Shown one piece after another: positions 17,687-26,585 of a stretch of DNA of 64,000 bases. This DNA is from Nonomuraea coxensis DSM 45129 (GTDB taxonomy: Bacteria > Actinomycetota > Actinomycetes > Streptosporangiales > Streptosporangiaceae), in contig NZ_CP068985.1 of assembly GCF_019397265.1 (NCBI RefSeq), positions 6,917,001 to 6,981,000 of the forward strand, read 5' to 3'. The number at the start of each line of letters is the position of its first letter. The stretch's first letter is position 1. The notes under the pieces were generated by a model. That model was not told where the DNA came from. It ran no database searches and saw nothing but the letters and a program-made list of their open reading frames with translations. The position numbers were made by a program, and so were the translations under genes.

Positions 17687-18700
17687 TCAGCGGCCGTCGA
17701 GAAGCGGCTGGCGCGGATCCCAGCGCGGCCCGCCCTCGTCGTCCTTGCGGCGTCTGGCCATCGCTGACAGAGCCTCAAGGATAACCCGGTTGCCGAGGTA
17801 GGCGGTGATGTCCGCGTGGTCGTAGGGCGGGGCCACCTCCACCAGCTCCATGCCGGCGACGGGCAGCTCGTAGCAGATGCGGCGTACGGCGTCGAGGAGC
17901 TGGCGGGCGGTCAGGCCGCCGGGCTCGGGCGTGCCGGTGCCGGGGGCGTGGCCGGGGTCGCAGACGTCGATGTCGACCGACAGGAAGATCTGGTCGCACT
18001 CGTCCAGGGCGATCCCGGACGCCTCCGTCAGCACCTCGTCCAGGCCGCGGGCGACGATCTCCGTCATCTCGTACGAGCGCATCCGCTGCCCGGCCATCCA
18101 CGACAGCGTCTCCGGCTCGGGCCAGTAGCCGCGCAGGCCGATCTGGAGGAACCGGTCGCCGCGGATCGCGCCGGACTCGATGAGCCGCCGCATGGGCTGG
18201 CCGTGGCCGTACAGGTGGCCGAAGGAGATGTCGCCGGTGTCGGCGTGGGCGTCGAAGTGAATCATCGAGGTGCGGCCGGGGAGGTGCGCCCTGGCCGTGC
18301 CCCGCGCGTCGGGCAGCGCGATCGTGTGGTCGCCGCCGAGCACCATGGGGACCGCCCCGGAGGCCGCGATCCGGTGCACGGCGTCCTCGATGGCCCGCAG
18401 GGAGCCTTCGACGTCGCCCGAGTAGCACTCGACGTCGCCGGCGTCGAGCACGCGCAGGTCCTTCAGCGCGTCCACGCGCAGCGCCAGGCTGGGACGTGAG
18501 CCGTCGTGCGGCAGGTAGCACGCCTGCCGCAGCGCCTGCGGGCCGAACCTGGCGCCCGGCCGGTTCGAGGTGCCGCCGTCGAAGGGGGCGCCCACGATCA
18601 CGACGTCGGCGCCCTCGTAGGACGCGGGATCGCCGAGGTCGCAGCGGTCGACCCCCAGGAACGTCAGATCCGGGCCGTACATCGGGCCGTATCGGGACAC
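17687..18700 (-). CDS. speB: Agmatinase/ureohydrolase family protein
   Basis: 337 residues with the Mn2+-binding signatures of arginase-like ureohydrolases: GGDHTIALP, FDAHADTGD, and SVDIDVCDPGHAPGTGTPEPGG. Typical substrates are agmatine (giving putrescine and urea) or guanidino acids; the exact one is not readable. The start GTG 18700 is chosen because GGAGGTGA lies just upstream; an in-frame ATG 18721 would precede this ribosome site. It sits between cobA and cobT without an obvious link to cobalamin, about 27 bp from cobT, so it may be co-transcribed with it. Confidence 0.88.
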   Translation of the reverse strand: MSRYGPMYGPDLTFLGVDRCDLGDPASYEGADVVIVGAPFDGGTSNRPGARFGPQALRQACYLPHDGSRPSLALRVDALKDLRVLDAGDVECYSGDVEGSLRAIEDAVHRIAASGAVPMVLGGDHTIALPDARGTARAHLPGRTSMIHFDAHADTGDISFGHLYGHGQPMRRLIESGAIRGDRFLQIGLRGYWPEPETLSWMAGQRMRSYEMTEIVARGLDEVLTEASGIALDECDQIFLSVDIDVCDPGHAPGTGTPEPGGLTARQLLDAVRRICYELPVAGMELVEVAPPYDHADITAYLGNRVILEALSAMARRRKDDEGGPRWDPRQPLLDGR

Positions 18701-18727
18701 AAGCTCACCTCCAGTGAGCATCCATCC

Positions 18728-19831
18728 TTACACGGGCTTCTCGGTGACTCCTGCCGAGTCGAACGTCGCGACCTCGTGCATCACCCGTACGGCCGCGCAC
18801 AGCACGGGGTGGGCCAGCAGCGCGCCGGTGCCCTCGCCGAGCCGCAGTTCCAGGTCGACCAGGGGGTGCAGCCCGAGATGGGCGAGCGCGGCGGCGTGGC
18901 CGGGCTCGGCGGAGCGGTGCCCGGCCACGCAGTGGTCGAGCGCGGACGGGTCGAGGGCGGCGGCGACCAGGGCGGCGGCGCCGGCGATCACGCCGTCGAG
19001 CAGCACCGGCACGCGGGCCGCCGCGCCGCCGAGGATGAAGCCGGCGAGCGCCGCGTGCTCGAACCCGCCGACGGCGGCGAGCGCCCGCAACGCCTCACTC
19101 GCCGAAGCACCAGAAGCTCCAGAAGCACCGGGGGCGCCGGAGGTGCCGCCCGGCAGGCCGTTCACGCGGAGCGCCTCGCGGACGATCCCGACCTTCCGCT
19201 CGTACGTCTCGTCGTCGATGCCGGTGCCCCTGCCGGTGACCTCGGCCGGGTCGGCGCCGGTGAAGACGGAGATCAGGGCGGCCGAGGCGGTGGTGTTGGC
19301 GATGCCCATGTCGCCGGTGATCAGGCAGCGGGCCCCGCCCGCCACCAGGTCGCGGGCCACCTCGATGCCCGCCTCCATGGCCCTGACGGCCTGGTCGACG
19401 GTCATGGCGGGCCCGCGGGACAGGTCGGCGGTGCCGTAGCCGATCTTCCGCTTGACCAGGGCGGGCGCGTCGGGCAGGTCGGCGGCGACGCCGACGTCCA
19501 CGACGGTGACCGGGACGCCGGCCTGGGCGGCGAAGGCGTTGGCGACCGCGCCGCCGGCCAGGAAGTTGGCCACCATCTGCACGGTGACCTCCTGCGGCCA
19601 GGGCGTGACGCCGGCGGCGTGCACGCCGTGGTCGGCCGCGAAGATGGCCAGCGCGGCCGGGGTGGGCAGCGGCGGCGGGCAGGCTCCGGCCGCGCCCGCC
19701 AGGCGGGCCGCGACGTCCTCCAGGACGCCGAGGGAGCCGCGCGGCTTGGTGAGGCGGTCCTGGAGCGCTCGGGCCTCGGCGATCGCCGCCGGGTCGGCGG
19801 CGCGGATCGCGGCGAGGGTGTCGGCCAGCAC
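18728..19831 (-). CDS. cobT: Nicotinate-nucleotide-dimethylbenzimidazole phosphoribosyltransferase CobT
   Basis: 367 residues. It makes alpha-ribazole phosphate for the lower ligand of cobalamin. The motifs KPRGSLGVLE, ADHGVHAAGVTPWPQEVT, GDMGIANTTASAAL and the C-terminal LRLGEGTGALLA (catalytic Glu) are present. An extra GASGASGAS stretch interrupts the middle loop. The GTG start at 19831 has GGAGG shortly upstream. Downstream of the CbiX-like gene in a minus-strand cobalamin run. Confidence 0.95.
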   Translation of the reverse strand: MLADTLAAIRAADPAAIAEARALQDRLTKPRGSLGVLEDVAARLAGAAGACPPPLPTPAALAIFAADHGVHAAGVTPWPQEVTVQMVANFLAGGAVANAFAAQAGVPVTVVDVGVAADLPDAPALVKRKIGYGTADLSRGPAMTVDQAVRAMEAGIEVARDLVAGGARCLITGDMGIANTTASAALISVFTGADPAEVTGRGTGIDDETYERKVGIVREALRVNGLPGGTSGAPGASGASGASASEALRALAAVGGFEHAALAGFILGGAAARVPVLLDGVIAGAAALVAAALDPSALDHCVAGHRSAEPGHAAALAHLGLHPLVDLELRLGEGTGALLAHPVLCAAVRVMHEVATFDSAGVTEKPV

Positions 19832-19862
19832 GGCGTACCTCCGGGGAGAAGGGTCTGGGGGC

Positions 19863-20702
19863 TCAGTGGACGAGCTGGAGTGCTTCCTCGTAGCGCTCGA
19901 TGACGACGTCGGCCAGGGTCTCGCAGTCGCCGATCACCTCGGCGCAGCGGATGTCGAGGTCGGGGTGGCCGGCGCCGTACGCCAGCGCCTGCGCCCACAC
20001 GCGCTCCAGCATGCCGCCCGCGAACAGCAGGTAAGGCACCACGATCACGCGCCTGGCCCCCAGGCGGCGGCAGCGTTCGAGCCCGCCGGGCACGCCGGGG
20101 GGCGTGACCGACACGAACGCGGTCTCGACGGTCATGAAGTCGTAGGCGTGCGTCTCCCAGAACAGCCGGGACACGCGGTGGATCTCGGCGTTGGCCGCCG
20201 GGTCGGTCGAGCCCTCGCCGACCAGCACGATGCCGGTCTCCCCCGGCTCGACGTGCAGGTCCTCGACGTCGGGCGGGTCCACGGCGCGCAGCCGGGGGCG
20301 GGCGCCCGCGGGCTCCAGAGCGCGGGGCCTGGACAGGTCGGCGGCGGCCTCGGTGAGCCGCTCGGCCAGCAGCGACAGCACGCGGGGGTCGGGGCCGAGC
20401 GGGCGGCCGTAGTCGTACATGAGGGTGGGGTGGCGCTGCTGTTCGAGCTCCATGGCGGCGCCGAGGTCGTCGCTCGTCCTGCTGAGGCTGAGCGGCAGGG
20501 CGACGAGGCGGTGGTGCCCCCTCGCGACCAGGGAGGCTACGGAGTCGCTCAGCCGGGGCGTGGCGCGCTCCAGGTATCCGCCGGAGACGTCGGCGGCCGT
20601 CCGGTCGAGGCGGCAGCGGAGCCGGTGGACGAACCTGCCGAACTCCGCGGCGTAGGCGTCATCGTGCGAGCCCTGCCCGATCAGCAGGAGCGGCGGCTTC
20701 AT
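19863..20702 (-). CDS. Sirohydrochlorin chelatase-like protein (CbiX, two-domain)
   Basis: 279 residues made of two chelatase repeats: GQGSHDDAYAAEFGRFVHRL at the N-terminus and GEGSTDPAANAEIHRVSRLFWE in the second half. The first carries the His of the usual metal-binding G-S-H motif; the second has GST instead. Long CbiX proteins insert Co2+ (or Fe2+) into sirohydrochlorin. Between cobT and cobL and after cobA in the same direction, it fits cobalt insertion for cobalamin. Confidence 0.85.
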   Translation of the reverse strand: MKPPLLLIGQGSHDDAYAAEFGRFVHRLRCRLDRTAADVSGGYLERATPRLSDSVASLVARGHHRLVALPLSLSRTSDDLGAAMELEQQRHPTLMYDYGRPLGPDPRVLSLLAERLTEAAADLSRPRALEPAGARPRLRAVDPPDVEDLHVEPGETGIVLVGEGSTDPAANAEIHRVSRLFWETHAYDFMTVETAFVSVTPPGVPGGLERCRRLGARRVIVVPYLLFAGGMLERVWAQALAYGAGHPDLDIRCAEVIGDCETLADVVIERYEEALQLVH

Positions 20703-20772
20703 GGTGAGGGAATCTCCGGTGCGGTGGACACGGACACGCGAGGATAACCGATGCGCGGCAGTAGGGGACAGG

Positions 20773-21951
20773 TCACGTTCCGTGCGCGGGCGTCGCGTGG
20801 ACGACGAACACGGGCTCGGCGGCGGTCAGACGGTGGGATCCGTCGGGGTTGACGGTCAGCGCGGAGGCGATGATCTGGGTGCCCGCGCCCCGGTAGCCGT
20901 GCTCGCGCAGCCGGTCGAGCACGGCCGGGACCTGCTCGACGGTGCGCAGGGCGCACACCAGCGAGCGCGGGCGGCGCGCGGCGCAGGCCGCCACGACGTC
21001 GGCCCCGCCGCCGCCGACGAACACCGCGTCGGGGTCGGGCAGGGGCTCGAGCGCGGGCGGCGCCTGGCCCCGGGTGAGCGCGACCTTGACGCCGTGGGCG
21101 AGCACGTTGGCGCGCAGCCGGGCGCAGTTGGCCTCCTCGCGCTCGACGGCGACGACGGCCGCGCCGTGCCTGGCGCACTCGACGGCGATCTCGCCGACGC
21201 CCGCGCCGACGTCCCAGACGAGGTCGCCGAGGCGGGGGCCGAGCTTGGCCAGCACGTACGCCCGCACCTCCGGCGGCAGCCCGCCCCCTTCGAACGGCAG
21301 CGCCCACTCGGCCGGCCCCGGCCGCGCCCCCGCCACCCAGCTCGGCTCCTTGGCCTGGTGGAGCGGGTCGATGACGAGGACGACGTCGGGGTCCTTCCAC
21401 GGCCGGGTGGTGGCCTCGCCCATGCGGCTGTGCGTGACCCGCTGGTCGGGGCCGCCGAGGTCCTCGCAGACGATGAGCGCGCGGGGCGTGGTGGGGGCCA
21501 GCTCGCGGGCGAGTTCGGCGGGGCCGACGCCGGGCGCGACCAGCAGCGCGACCTTGGGGTGGGCGCGGCAGGCGTTGACGGCCCTGTTGAGCTGGTGCGG
21601 GCCCTCGGGGGCGACGACCAGCGCGTCCTCCCAGTTGAGCCCGGCGCAGGCGAAGGCCCGGGTGACCAGCGACGTGGCGGGCAGGACGTCCGGTTTGAGG
21701 CCGTGTGCCCGGAGGGTGCGTACGACGCCGAAGAAGCCGGGATCGCCCTCCGCGATGACGACCGCGGGACCTTCGCCGTGTTCGAGGTGGTCGTCCAGCG
21801 CCTGGAGCAGCGCGCCGTCGGCCACGGTCGCGGCGTTGAGCTTGAGCCGCCCGAGCAGGGCGTCCGGGCCCACGACGAGACCGGCCTCGCGCAGCCGGTC
21901 GAGCGCCGCGGGCGGCAGCTCGGTCCCGTCCCAGCCGACAACCGTGATCAT
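20773..21951 (-). CDS. cobL: Precorrin-6Y C5,15-methyltransferase (decarboxylating), CbiE-CbiT fusion
   Basis: 392 residues. The N-terminal half is a SAM tetrapyrrole methylase (MITVVGWDGTELPP, VIAEGDPGFFGV); the C-terminal half is a CbiT-type Rossmann methyltransferase (LVWDVGAGVGEIAVECARHG, then FVGGGGADV). It methylates C5 and C15 of precorrin-6Y/8 with loss of the acetate carboxyl. GGGGAGGTGGAGG precedes ATG 21951. First gene of the minus-strand cobalamin run. Confidence 0.94.
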   Translation of the reverse strand: MITVVGWDGTELPPAALDRLREAGLVVGPDALLGRLKLNAATVADGALLQALDDHLEHGEGPAVVIAEGDPGFFGVVRTLRAHGLKPDVLPATSLVTRAFACAGLNWEDALVVAPEGPHQLNRAVNACRAHPKVALLVAPGVGPAELARELAPTTPRALIVCEDLGGPDQRVTHSRMGEATTRPWKDPDVVLVIDPLHQAKEPSWVAGARPGPAEWALPFEGGGLPPEVRAYVLAKLGPRLGDLVWDVGAGVGEIAVECARHGAAVVAVEREEANCARLRANVLAHGVKVALTRGQAPPALEPLPDPDAVFVGGGGADVVAACAARRPRSLVCALRTVEQVPAVLDRLREHGYRGAGTQIIASALTVNPDGSHRLTAAEPVFVVHATPAHGT

Positions 21952-22036
21952 CGTGCCTCCACCTCCCCTTCAAGGGTGACGGTTGCCGCCGGGTTTCACA
22001 AAGAGGTGCGAAAGCCAGTACGGCGTGCCTTCCCCG

Positions 22037-23170
22037 CTACGCGGGGAACGCGAGGTCGGACGGCACGAGGCTGAAGACGACCAGGTCCTCCCCGGCGAGC
22101 GCGGAGCGGGCCACGCCCTCGCGGACGAAGCCGGCCTTCTCGGCGACGCGCCGCGACTGCGGGTTGTCCACGGCGGCGCGGAGCTGGAGGCGGCTGAAGC
22201 CCTGCCGCTCGAACAGCCAGCGCGCGACCGCGAGCACGGCCTCGCCGGCGTAGCCGTTGCCGCGCGCCCAGGGGGCGGTCATGTAGCCGATCTCGGCGGT
22301 GCGGTGGCTCCAGTCGACGTCGCGCAGGTCCACGTTGACGGCGAAGCGGCCGGTCGCCGCCTCGACCGCCGACCAGGCGGCGCCGGCGCCGCGGACGCGT
22401 ACCTGCTCGGCGTGGCCGATGAAGGCGAGCGCGTGCTCGACGGTGTAGCCGCGCGGCACGCCGGTCCTCGCCTGGGTGAGCGGGTCGGCGCCGGTGGCGG
22501 CCAGGTCGGGGGCGTCGGCGGGCTCGGGCGCGCGCAGGAGCAGGCGCGGCGTGCGCAGCTCGGCGCGCGGCAGGACGGGGGCGGGGGCGCGGCCGTCGCC
22601 CCGCAGCAGCCCGAAGACGACCAGGTCGTGCGGCCCGTCGTCCTCCAGGACCGCGCCGCGCAGCACGCCCTCCCAGGTGAAGCCCGCTTTCTGGGCGACG
22701 CGCAGCGACGGCAGGTTGTCGAGGTTGGCGGTCAGGTCGATCCGGCGCAGGCGGGTCCTGTCGAAGACCCACTCGGCGAGGCCGCGCAGCGCCTCGGTGG
22801 CCAGGCCGCGGCCCCGGTGCAGGGGGTGCACGCCGTAGCCGACCTCTGTGGTGCCGGCCTCCCACGAGGTCTTGAAGAGGCTGATGGCGCCCACGACGAG
22901 GCCGTCGGCGTCGGCCATCGCGAGGTGCATGCCCTGCCCGGACCTGCGCAGCTCGTGCACGCCCTGGTCGAGCCACCGGCCGACGCCGGACGCCGTGGCG
23001 GGCGCGCCGGGAGGCAGGAAGGCGGCGCCGGACTCCACGATCGACCGGATCCGCGCGGCGTCCCGGGGGCCGAACGGCCGCAGGGTCAGGCGGGCCGTCT
23101 CGATGCTGACGCCGGGATCGAACGCGGAGGGATCAGACACGGAGGCAGACACGCAGGGCAGGGTACACAT
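22037..23170 (-). CDS. Tandem GNAT acetyltransferase (RimJ/RimL type)
   Basis: 377 residues with two complete GNAT domains: one about residues 22-190 (ETARLTLRPF, VGYGVHPLHRGRGLATEAL, KAGFTWEGVLRG) and one about 205-375 (RTPRLLLRAPEPAD, IGYMTAPWARGNGYAGEAVLA, KAGFVREGVARSAL). Each has its own acetyl-CoA pyrophosphate loop. Fused RimJ/L-like pairs occur in actinobacteria; the acceptor (N-terminal amine, drug or small molecule) is unknown. The start is uncertain; GTG codons a few residues in are alternatives. Confidence 0.85.
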   Translation of the reverse strand: MCTLPCVSASVSDPSAFDPGVSIETARLTLRPFGPRDAARIRSIVESGAAFLPPGAPATASGVGRWLDQGVHELRRSGQGMHLAMADADGLVVGAISLFKTSWEAGTTEVGYGVHPLHRGRGLATEALRGLAEWVFDRTRLRRIDLTANLDNLPSLRVAQKAGFTWEGVLRGAVLEDDGPHDLVVFGLLRGDGRAPAPVLPRAELRTPRLLLRAPEPADAPDLAATGADPLTQARTGVPRGYTVEHALAFIGHAEQVRVRGAGAAWSAVEAATGRFAVNVDLRDVDWSHRTAEIGYMTAPWARGNGYAGEAVLAVARWLFERQGFSRLQLRAAVDNPQSRRVAEKAGFVREGVARSALAGEDLVVFSLVPSDLAFPA

Positions 23171-23229
23171 CGGCGATGTTTGCCCATCAAAGCGGGGGTA
23201 GGGGCGCTGAAGAGAGAGGTGAGACGCAT

Positions 23230-23637
23230 ATGGAACGTGGGAGCGACAAGCACGGCCCCCGTCTGGACAGCCAGCAGAAGCACGAGACCGAGGGCATGAT
23301 GCGCGGCGGCGGCACGACGCACGCCGAGGAGTGGAAGGAGCCCGAGTCCATGCCGGCGGCAGGCGAGGAGTCGATGCGGTCGTACCCGCCCGGTCACGAG
23401 CCCGGCGTGCCCGAGGGCATGACGGGGCACAGCGTGGACGTCCGCGCCGACCTGGCCAAGTGGCTGAGCGACACGCACTGGCCCAAGTCGAAGGACGACC
23501 TGGTCCGGCAGGCGGAGGAGGCGGACGCCCCCGACCGGGTGACGGACATGGTGCGCTCCCTCCCCGAACGTATTTACACGAACATGTCCGACGTGGGCGA
23601 GGCGCTCGGGCTCGGCGTGGAGAGGCGGAGGTGGTGA
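23230..23637 (+). CDS. DUF2795-domain protein
   Basis: 135 residues, hydrophilic. The N-terminal 75 residues look disordered (RGSDKHGPRLDSQQKHETEG, then PPGHEPGVPEGM). The C-terminal 60 (DVRADLAKWLSDTHWPKSKDDLVRQAEE then YTNMSDVGEALG) match the DUF2795 pattern, a small helical module of unknown function common in actinobacteria. AGAGAGGTGAG lies before ATG 23230. The next gene starts 3 bp after its stop, so the two are translated from one message. Confidence 0.82.
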   Translation: MERGSDKHGPRLDSQQKHETEGMMRGGGTTHAEEWKEPESMPAAGEESMRSYPPGHEPGVPEGMTGHSVDVRADLAKWLSDTHWPKSKDDLVRQAEEADAPDRVTDMVRSLPERIYTNMSDVGEALGLGVERRRW

Positions 23638-23640
23638 CGG

Positions 23641-24651
23641 GTGCGCCTCGACTTCATCCGGCCGCTGTACGAGCGGCGTGGGCCGTACGCCTCCGTGTAC
23701 CTGGGGGCGCTGACCGGCCCGGAGCGTGAGACGCACTGGCACAGCGTGCGTGACTCGCTCGACGGGGCGGATCCCGCGACCGTCGCGGCGCTGGCGGAGC
23801 GGGCCGAGCGGGCGGCCGCCGGGCAGGCGTTGTTCGCCACGCACGGCGAGGTGGTGCTGGCCGAGCCGTTGTCGCGGCCGCCGTACGAGCGGGCCACCTG
23901 GTCCCCGCTGCCGAACATCGCGCCGATGCTGCTGGAGCGCGGCGAGAACGTGCCGCACCTGCGGGTCATCGTGGACCACGCGGGGGCGGAGTTGACGGTC
24001 TACGGGAGCGGGGCGCCGCGCCGGCGCACGGTGCAGGCCGCGACCTGGCCGCTGCAGAAGACCGCGCAGGGCGGCTGGTCGCAGCGCCGCTACGAGGTGT
24101 CCGTCGAGAACGCCTGGGAGCAGAACGCGCAGGCGGTCGCGCACGAGATCGACGAGCAGGTACGCCGCCTCGGCATCGAGCTGGTCATCGTGGCCGGCGA
24201 GCCGAAGTCCCGTTCGTATCTGATGCGCCACCTCGGCACCAAGGCGACCGACCGGGTGGTGATGGTCGAGCACGGCAGCCGTTCCGACCACGGCCAGTTC
24301 GAGGAGGACGTCGAGCACGCGCTCGACGACTGGCTCGACCGCCGCCGCGCCGAGCTGCTGGAACGCCACCAGGAGAGCGGCGGGCCGGTCGGCCTGTCGC
24401 AGGTGGCGCGGGCGCTGCGCGACCGGCGGGTGCAGGCGCTGCTGCTGCCCGGCGAGCGGCCGGAGCCGATCTGGATCGGCGAGGGCGGCACCCAGCTCGA
24501 CACCGACCAGGGCGAGCTGCGGAACTGGGGCGTGGCCGAGCCGGTGCGCGAGCGCGCGGACGCCGCCCTGGTCAGGGCCGTCGCGATGACGGACGCCGAG
24601 CTGTGGTTCACGGACGCCGTCAAGGACGTGGCGGCGGTGCTCAGGTACTGA
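23641..24651 (+). CDS. baeRF-family protein (Vms1/eRF1-like, Rv2629-type)
   Basis: 336 residues. The N-terminal half is an RNase-H-like eRF1 domain-2 fold with the loop GGWSQRRYE near residue 145, similar to the glutamine-bearing catalytic loop of Vms1/ANKZF1 peptidyl-tRNA hydrolases; the C-terminal half (AHEIDEQVRRLGIELVIVAGEPKS) resembles eRF1 domain 3. M. tuberculosis Rv2629 is a family member. Predicted role: ribosome rescue or nascent-chain release under stress. The GTG start has GGAGGTG 7 bp before it inside the end of the DUF2795 gene. Its 3' end overlaps lutC by 11 bp, converging. Confidence 0.82.
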   Translation: MRLDFIRPLYERRGPYASVYLGALTGPERETHWHSVRDSLDGADPATVAALAERAERAAAGQALFATHGEVVLAEPLSRPPYERATWSPLPNIAPMLLERGENVPHLRVIVDHAGAELTVYGSGAPRRRTVQAATWPLQKTAQGGWSQRRYEVSVENAWEQNAQAVAHEIDEQVRRLGIELVIVAGEPKSRSYLMRHLGTKATDRVVMVEHGSRSDHGQFEEDVEHALDDWLDRRRAELLERHQESGGPVGLSQVARALRDRRVQALLLPGERPEPIWIGEGGTQLDTDQGELRNWGVAEPVRERADAALVRAVAMTDAELWFTDAVKDVAAVLRY

Positions 24652-25204
24652 TGACCACTTCGAGGGTGCGGGGGCCGTGGACGCCCTCGACCCGGCTGAG
24701 CTCGATGTCGCTGGTGGCCGACGGGCCGCTGATCCAGGTCAGCGGCCTGGACGGGTCGAGCCGGGCGATCGCCTCGGGCACCGAGGAGACGATCTGGCCG
24801 GCCCGCACCACGCACAGGTGGTAGTCGGGCACCAGCGTCTGGGCGCGGGTGCCCTGGCCGGGGCCGTGGTCGAGGACGATCGTGCCGGTCACGGCGACGG
24901 CGACGGCGCAGCCGGTGACGACCCCGTCGGCGGTGTGCAGGTCGGGCCAGCTCTCGTGCCCCGCCAGGTCGAAACCGTCGGGGACGATCATGCGGCGGCC
25001 GGCGACGCGCTCCGCGACCAGGCCGGCGGCCTCGGCGGCCGGCAGGACGTGGACCACGGCCCGGTAGTCGTCCACCCGCTCGGCGAACAGCCCGACGAGG
25101 TCGCCGGTCGCGGCCTCGGTGCGGTAGTCACGGGGGATCTCGACGTCCTCGGCGCCCGCCACGGCCCTGGCGATCCGGGCGAGGATCTCCTCACGCGCGC
25201 TCAT
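24641..25204 (-). CDS. lutC: Lactate utilisation protein C (LUD domain)
   Basis: 187 residues, LUD/YkgG fold (VADGVVTGCAVAVAVTGTIVLDHG, WISGPSATSDIELSRVEGVHGP). It is the third subunit of the LutABC L-lactate-oxidising system. It starts inside the end of lutB (14-bp overlap), so the operon is tightly coupled. Transcription ends against the baeRF gene. Confidence 0.93.
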   Translation of the reverse strand: MSAREEILARIARAVAGAEDVEIPRDYRTEAATGDLVGLFAERVDDYRAVVHVLPAAEAAGLVAERVAGRRMIVPDGFDLAGHESWPDLHTADGVVTGCAVAVAVTGTIVLDHGPGQGTRAQTLVPDYHLCVVRAGQIVSSVPEAIARLDPSRPLTWISGPSATSDIELSRVEGVHGPRTLEVVIST

Positions 25205-26585
25205 TCCGCTCCCACCAGTCTCTGAACGATTCTTCCGGGATCTCCGGGACGTCCCGGGTGTCGGTCCAGGCCGACATCGGGCCGGGCAGCCGCTTCTTCG
25301 GCACCAGCCCGCGCACCTTGGCCGCGATCCGCTGGGCCGCGGCCAGCCGCCGGTGGTCGTCGAGTATCCAGCCGGCGACCTTCATGCCGGCCTTCTCGGC
25401 CGCCGCGTGCGGGGCCTTGGCGCGCAGGTCCACCAGGACCTCGGGGATGTCGATGGCGACCGGGCAGACGTCGTAGCAGGCGCCGCACAGGCTGGAGGCG
25501 TACGGCAGCGAGGCGTCCAGCTCGGAGCCCATGCCGCGCAGCTGCGGGGTGAGGATCGCGCCGATCGGGCCCGGGTAGACGGAGCCGTAGGCGTGGCCGC
25601 CCGCCCGCTCGTAGACCGGGCACACGTTGAGGCAGGCCGAGCAGCGGATGCAGCGCAGCGCCTGGCGGCCGACCTCGTCGGCGAGCACGCCGGTGCGGCC
25701 GTTGTCGAGCAGCACGAGGTGGAAGTCCTGGCCCTCGACGGCGCCGGTCCACATGCTGGTGTACGGGTTCATCCGTTCGCCTGTGGAGCTTCTGGGCAGG
25801 AGCTGGAGGAACACCTCCAGATCCCGCCAGGCAGGCAGGAGCTTCTCGATCCCCACCACGCTGATCAGCGTCTCGGGCAGGGTGAGGCACATGCGGCCGT
25901 TGCCCTCGGACTCCAGCACGACCAGCGTGCCGGTCTCGGCCACCATGAAGTTGGCCCCGGAGATCGCGACCTTGCTGCGCAGGAAACGTTCGCGCAGGTG
26001 GAGCCGGGCGGCCTCGGCGAGCGCGGGCGGGTCGTCGGTGAGCCCTTCCGGGGTCTTCGGCATCTTCTCCAGGAAGATCTCGCGGATCTCCGACCGGTTG
26101 CGGTGGATCGCGGGCACCAGGATGTGGCTGGGGAAGTCGTCGCCGAGCTGCACGATCAGCTCGGCGAGGTCGGTCTCGTACGCGGTGATGCCCTCGGCGG
26201 CCAGCGCCTGGTTGAGCTCGATCTCCTGGGTGGCCATCGACTTGACCTTGACGACCTCGCGTTCGCCGGTGGCCTTGACCAGGGCGGTGACGATGCGGTT
26301 GGCCTCGGCGGCGTCGCGCGCCCAGTGGACGGTGCCGCCCGCGTCCTGGACGGCCCGTTCGAGCTGGACCAGGTAGCGGTCGAGGTTGCGCAGCGTGTGG
26401 TCCTTGATGGCCTTGCCGGCGGCGCGCAGCTCCGCCCAGTCGGGCAGTTCGCCGACGACGGAGGCCCGCTTGCCGCGGATGGTGTGGGTGGCCTTGCGAA
26501 GGTTGTAGCGGAGTTGCGAGTCCTGGACGGCCTTCTGCGAGTTCTTCGGGAAATTTCCGGGCATGCCGAGGAATGTCGCGCTCAT
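25191..26585 (-). CDS. lutB: Lactate utilisation iron-sulfur protein B
   Basis: 464 residues. An N-terminal LUD domain (KVKSMATQEIELNQALAAEGI, ISGANFMVAETGTLVVLESEGN) is joined to a ferredoxin-type part with two [4Fe-4S] motifs, CIRCSACLNVCPVY and CGACYDVCPVAID. This is the LutB/YkgF layout. ATG 26585 overlaps the lutA stop as ATGA. With LutA and LutC it oxidises L-lactate to pyruvate and passes electrons to the respiratory chain. Confidence 0.95.
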   Translation of the reverse strand: MSATFLGMPGNFPKNSQKAVQDSQLRYNLRKATHTIRGKRASVVGELPDWAELRAAGKAIKDHTLRNLDRYLVQLERAVQDAGGTVHWARDAAEANRIVTALVKATGEREVVKVKSMATQEIELNQALAAEGITAYETDLAELIVQLGDDFPSHILVPAIHRNRSEIREIFLEKMPKTPEGLTDDPPALAEAARLHLRERFLRSKVAISGANFMVAETGTLVVLESEGNGRMCLTLPETLISVVGIEKLLPAWRDLEVFLQLLPRSSTGERMNPYTSMWTGAVEGQDFHLVLLDNGRTGVLADEVGRQALRCIRCSACLNVCPVYERAGGHAYGSVYPGPIGAILTPQLRGMGSELDASLPYASSLCGACYDVCPVAIDIPEVLVDLRAKAPHAAAEKAGMKVAGWILDDHRRLAAAQRIAAKVRGLVPKKRLPGPMSAWTDTRDVPEIPEESFRDWWERNERA

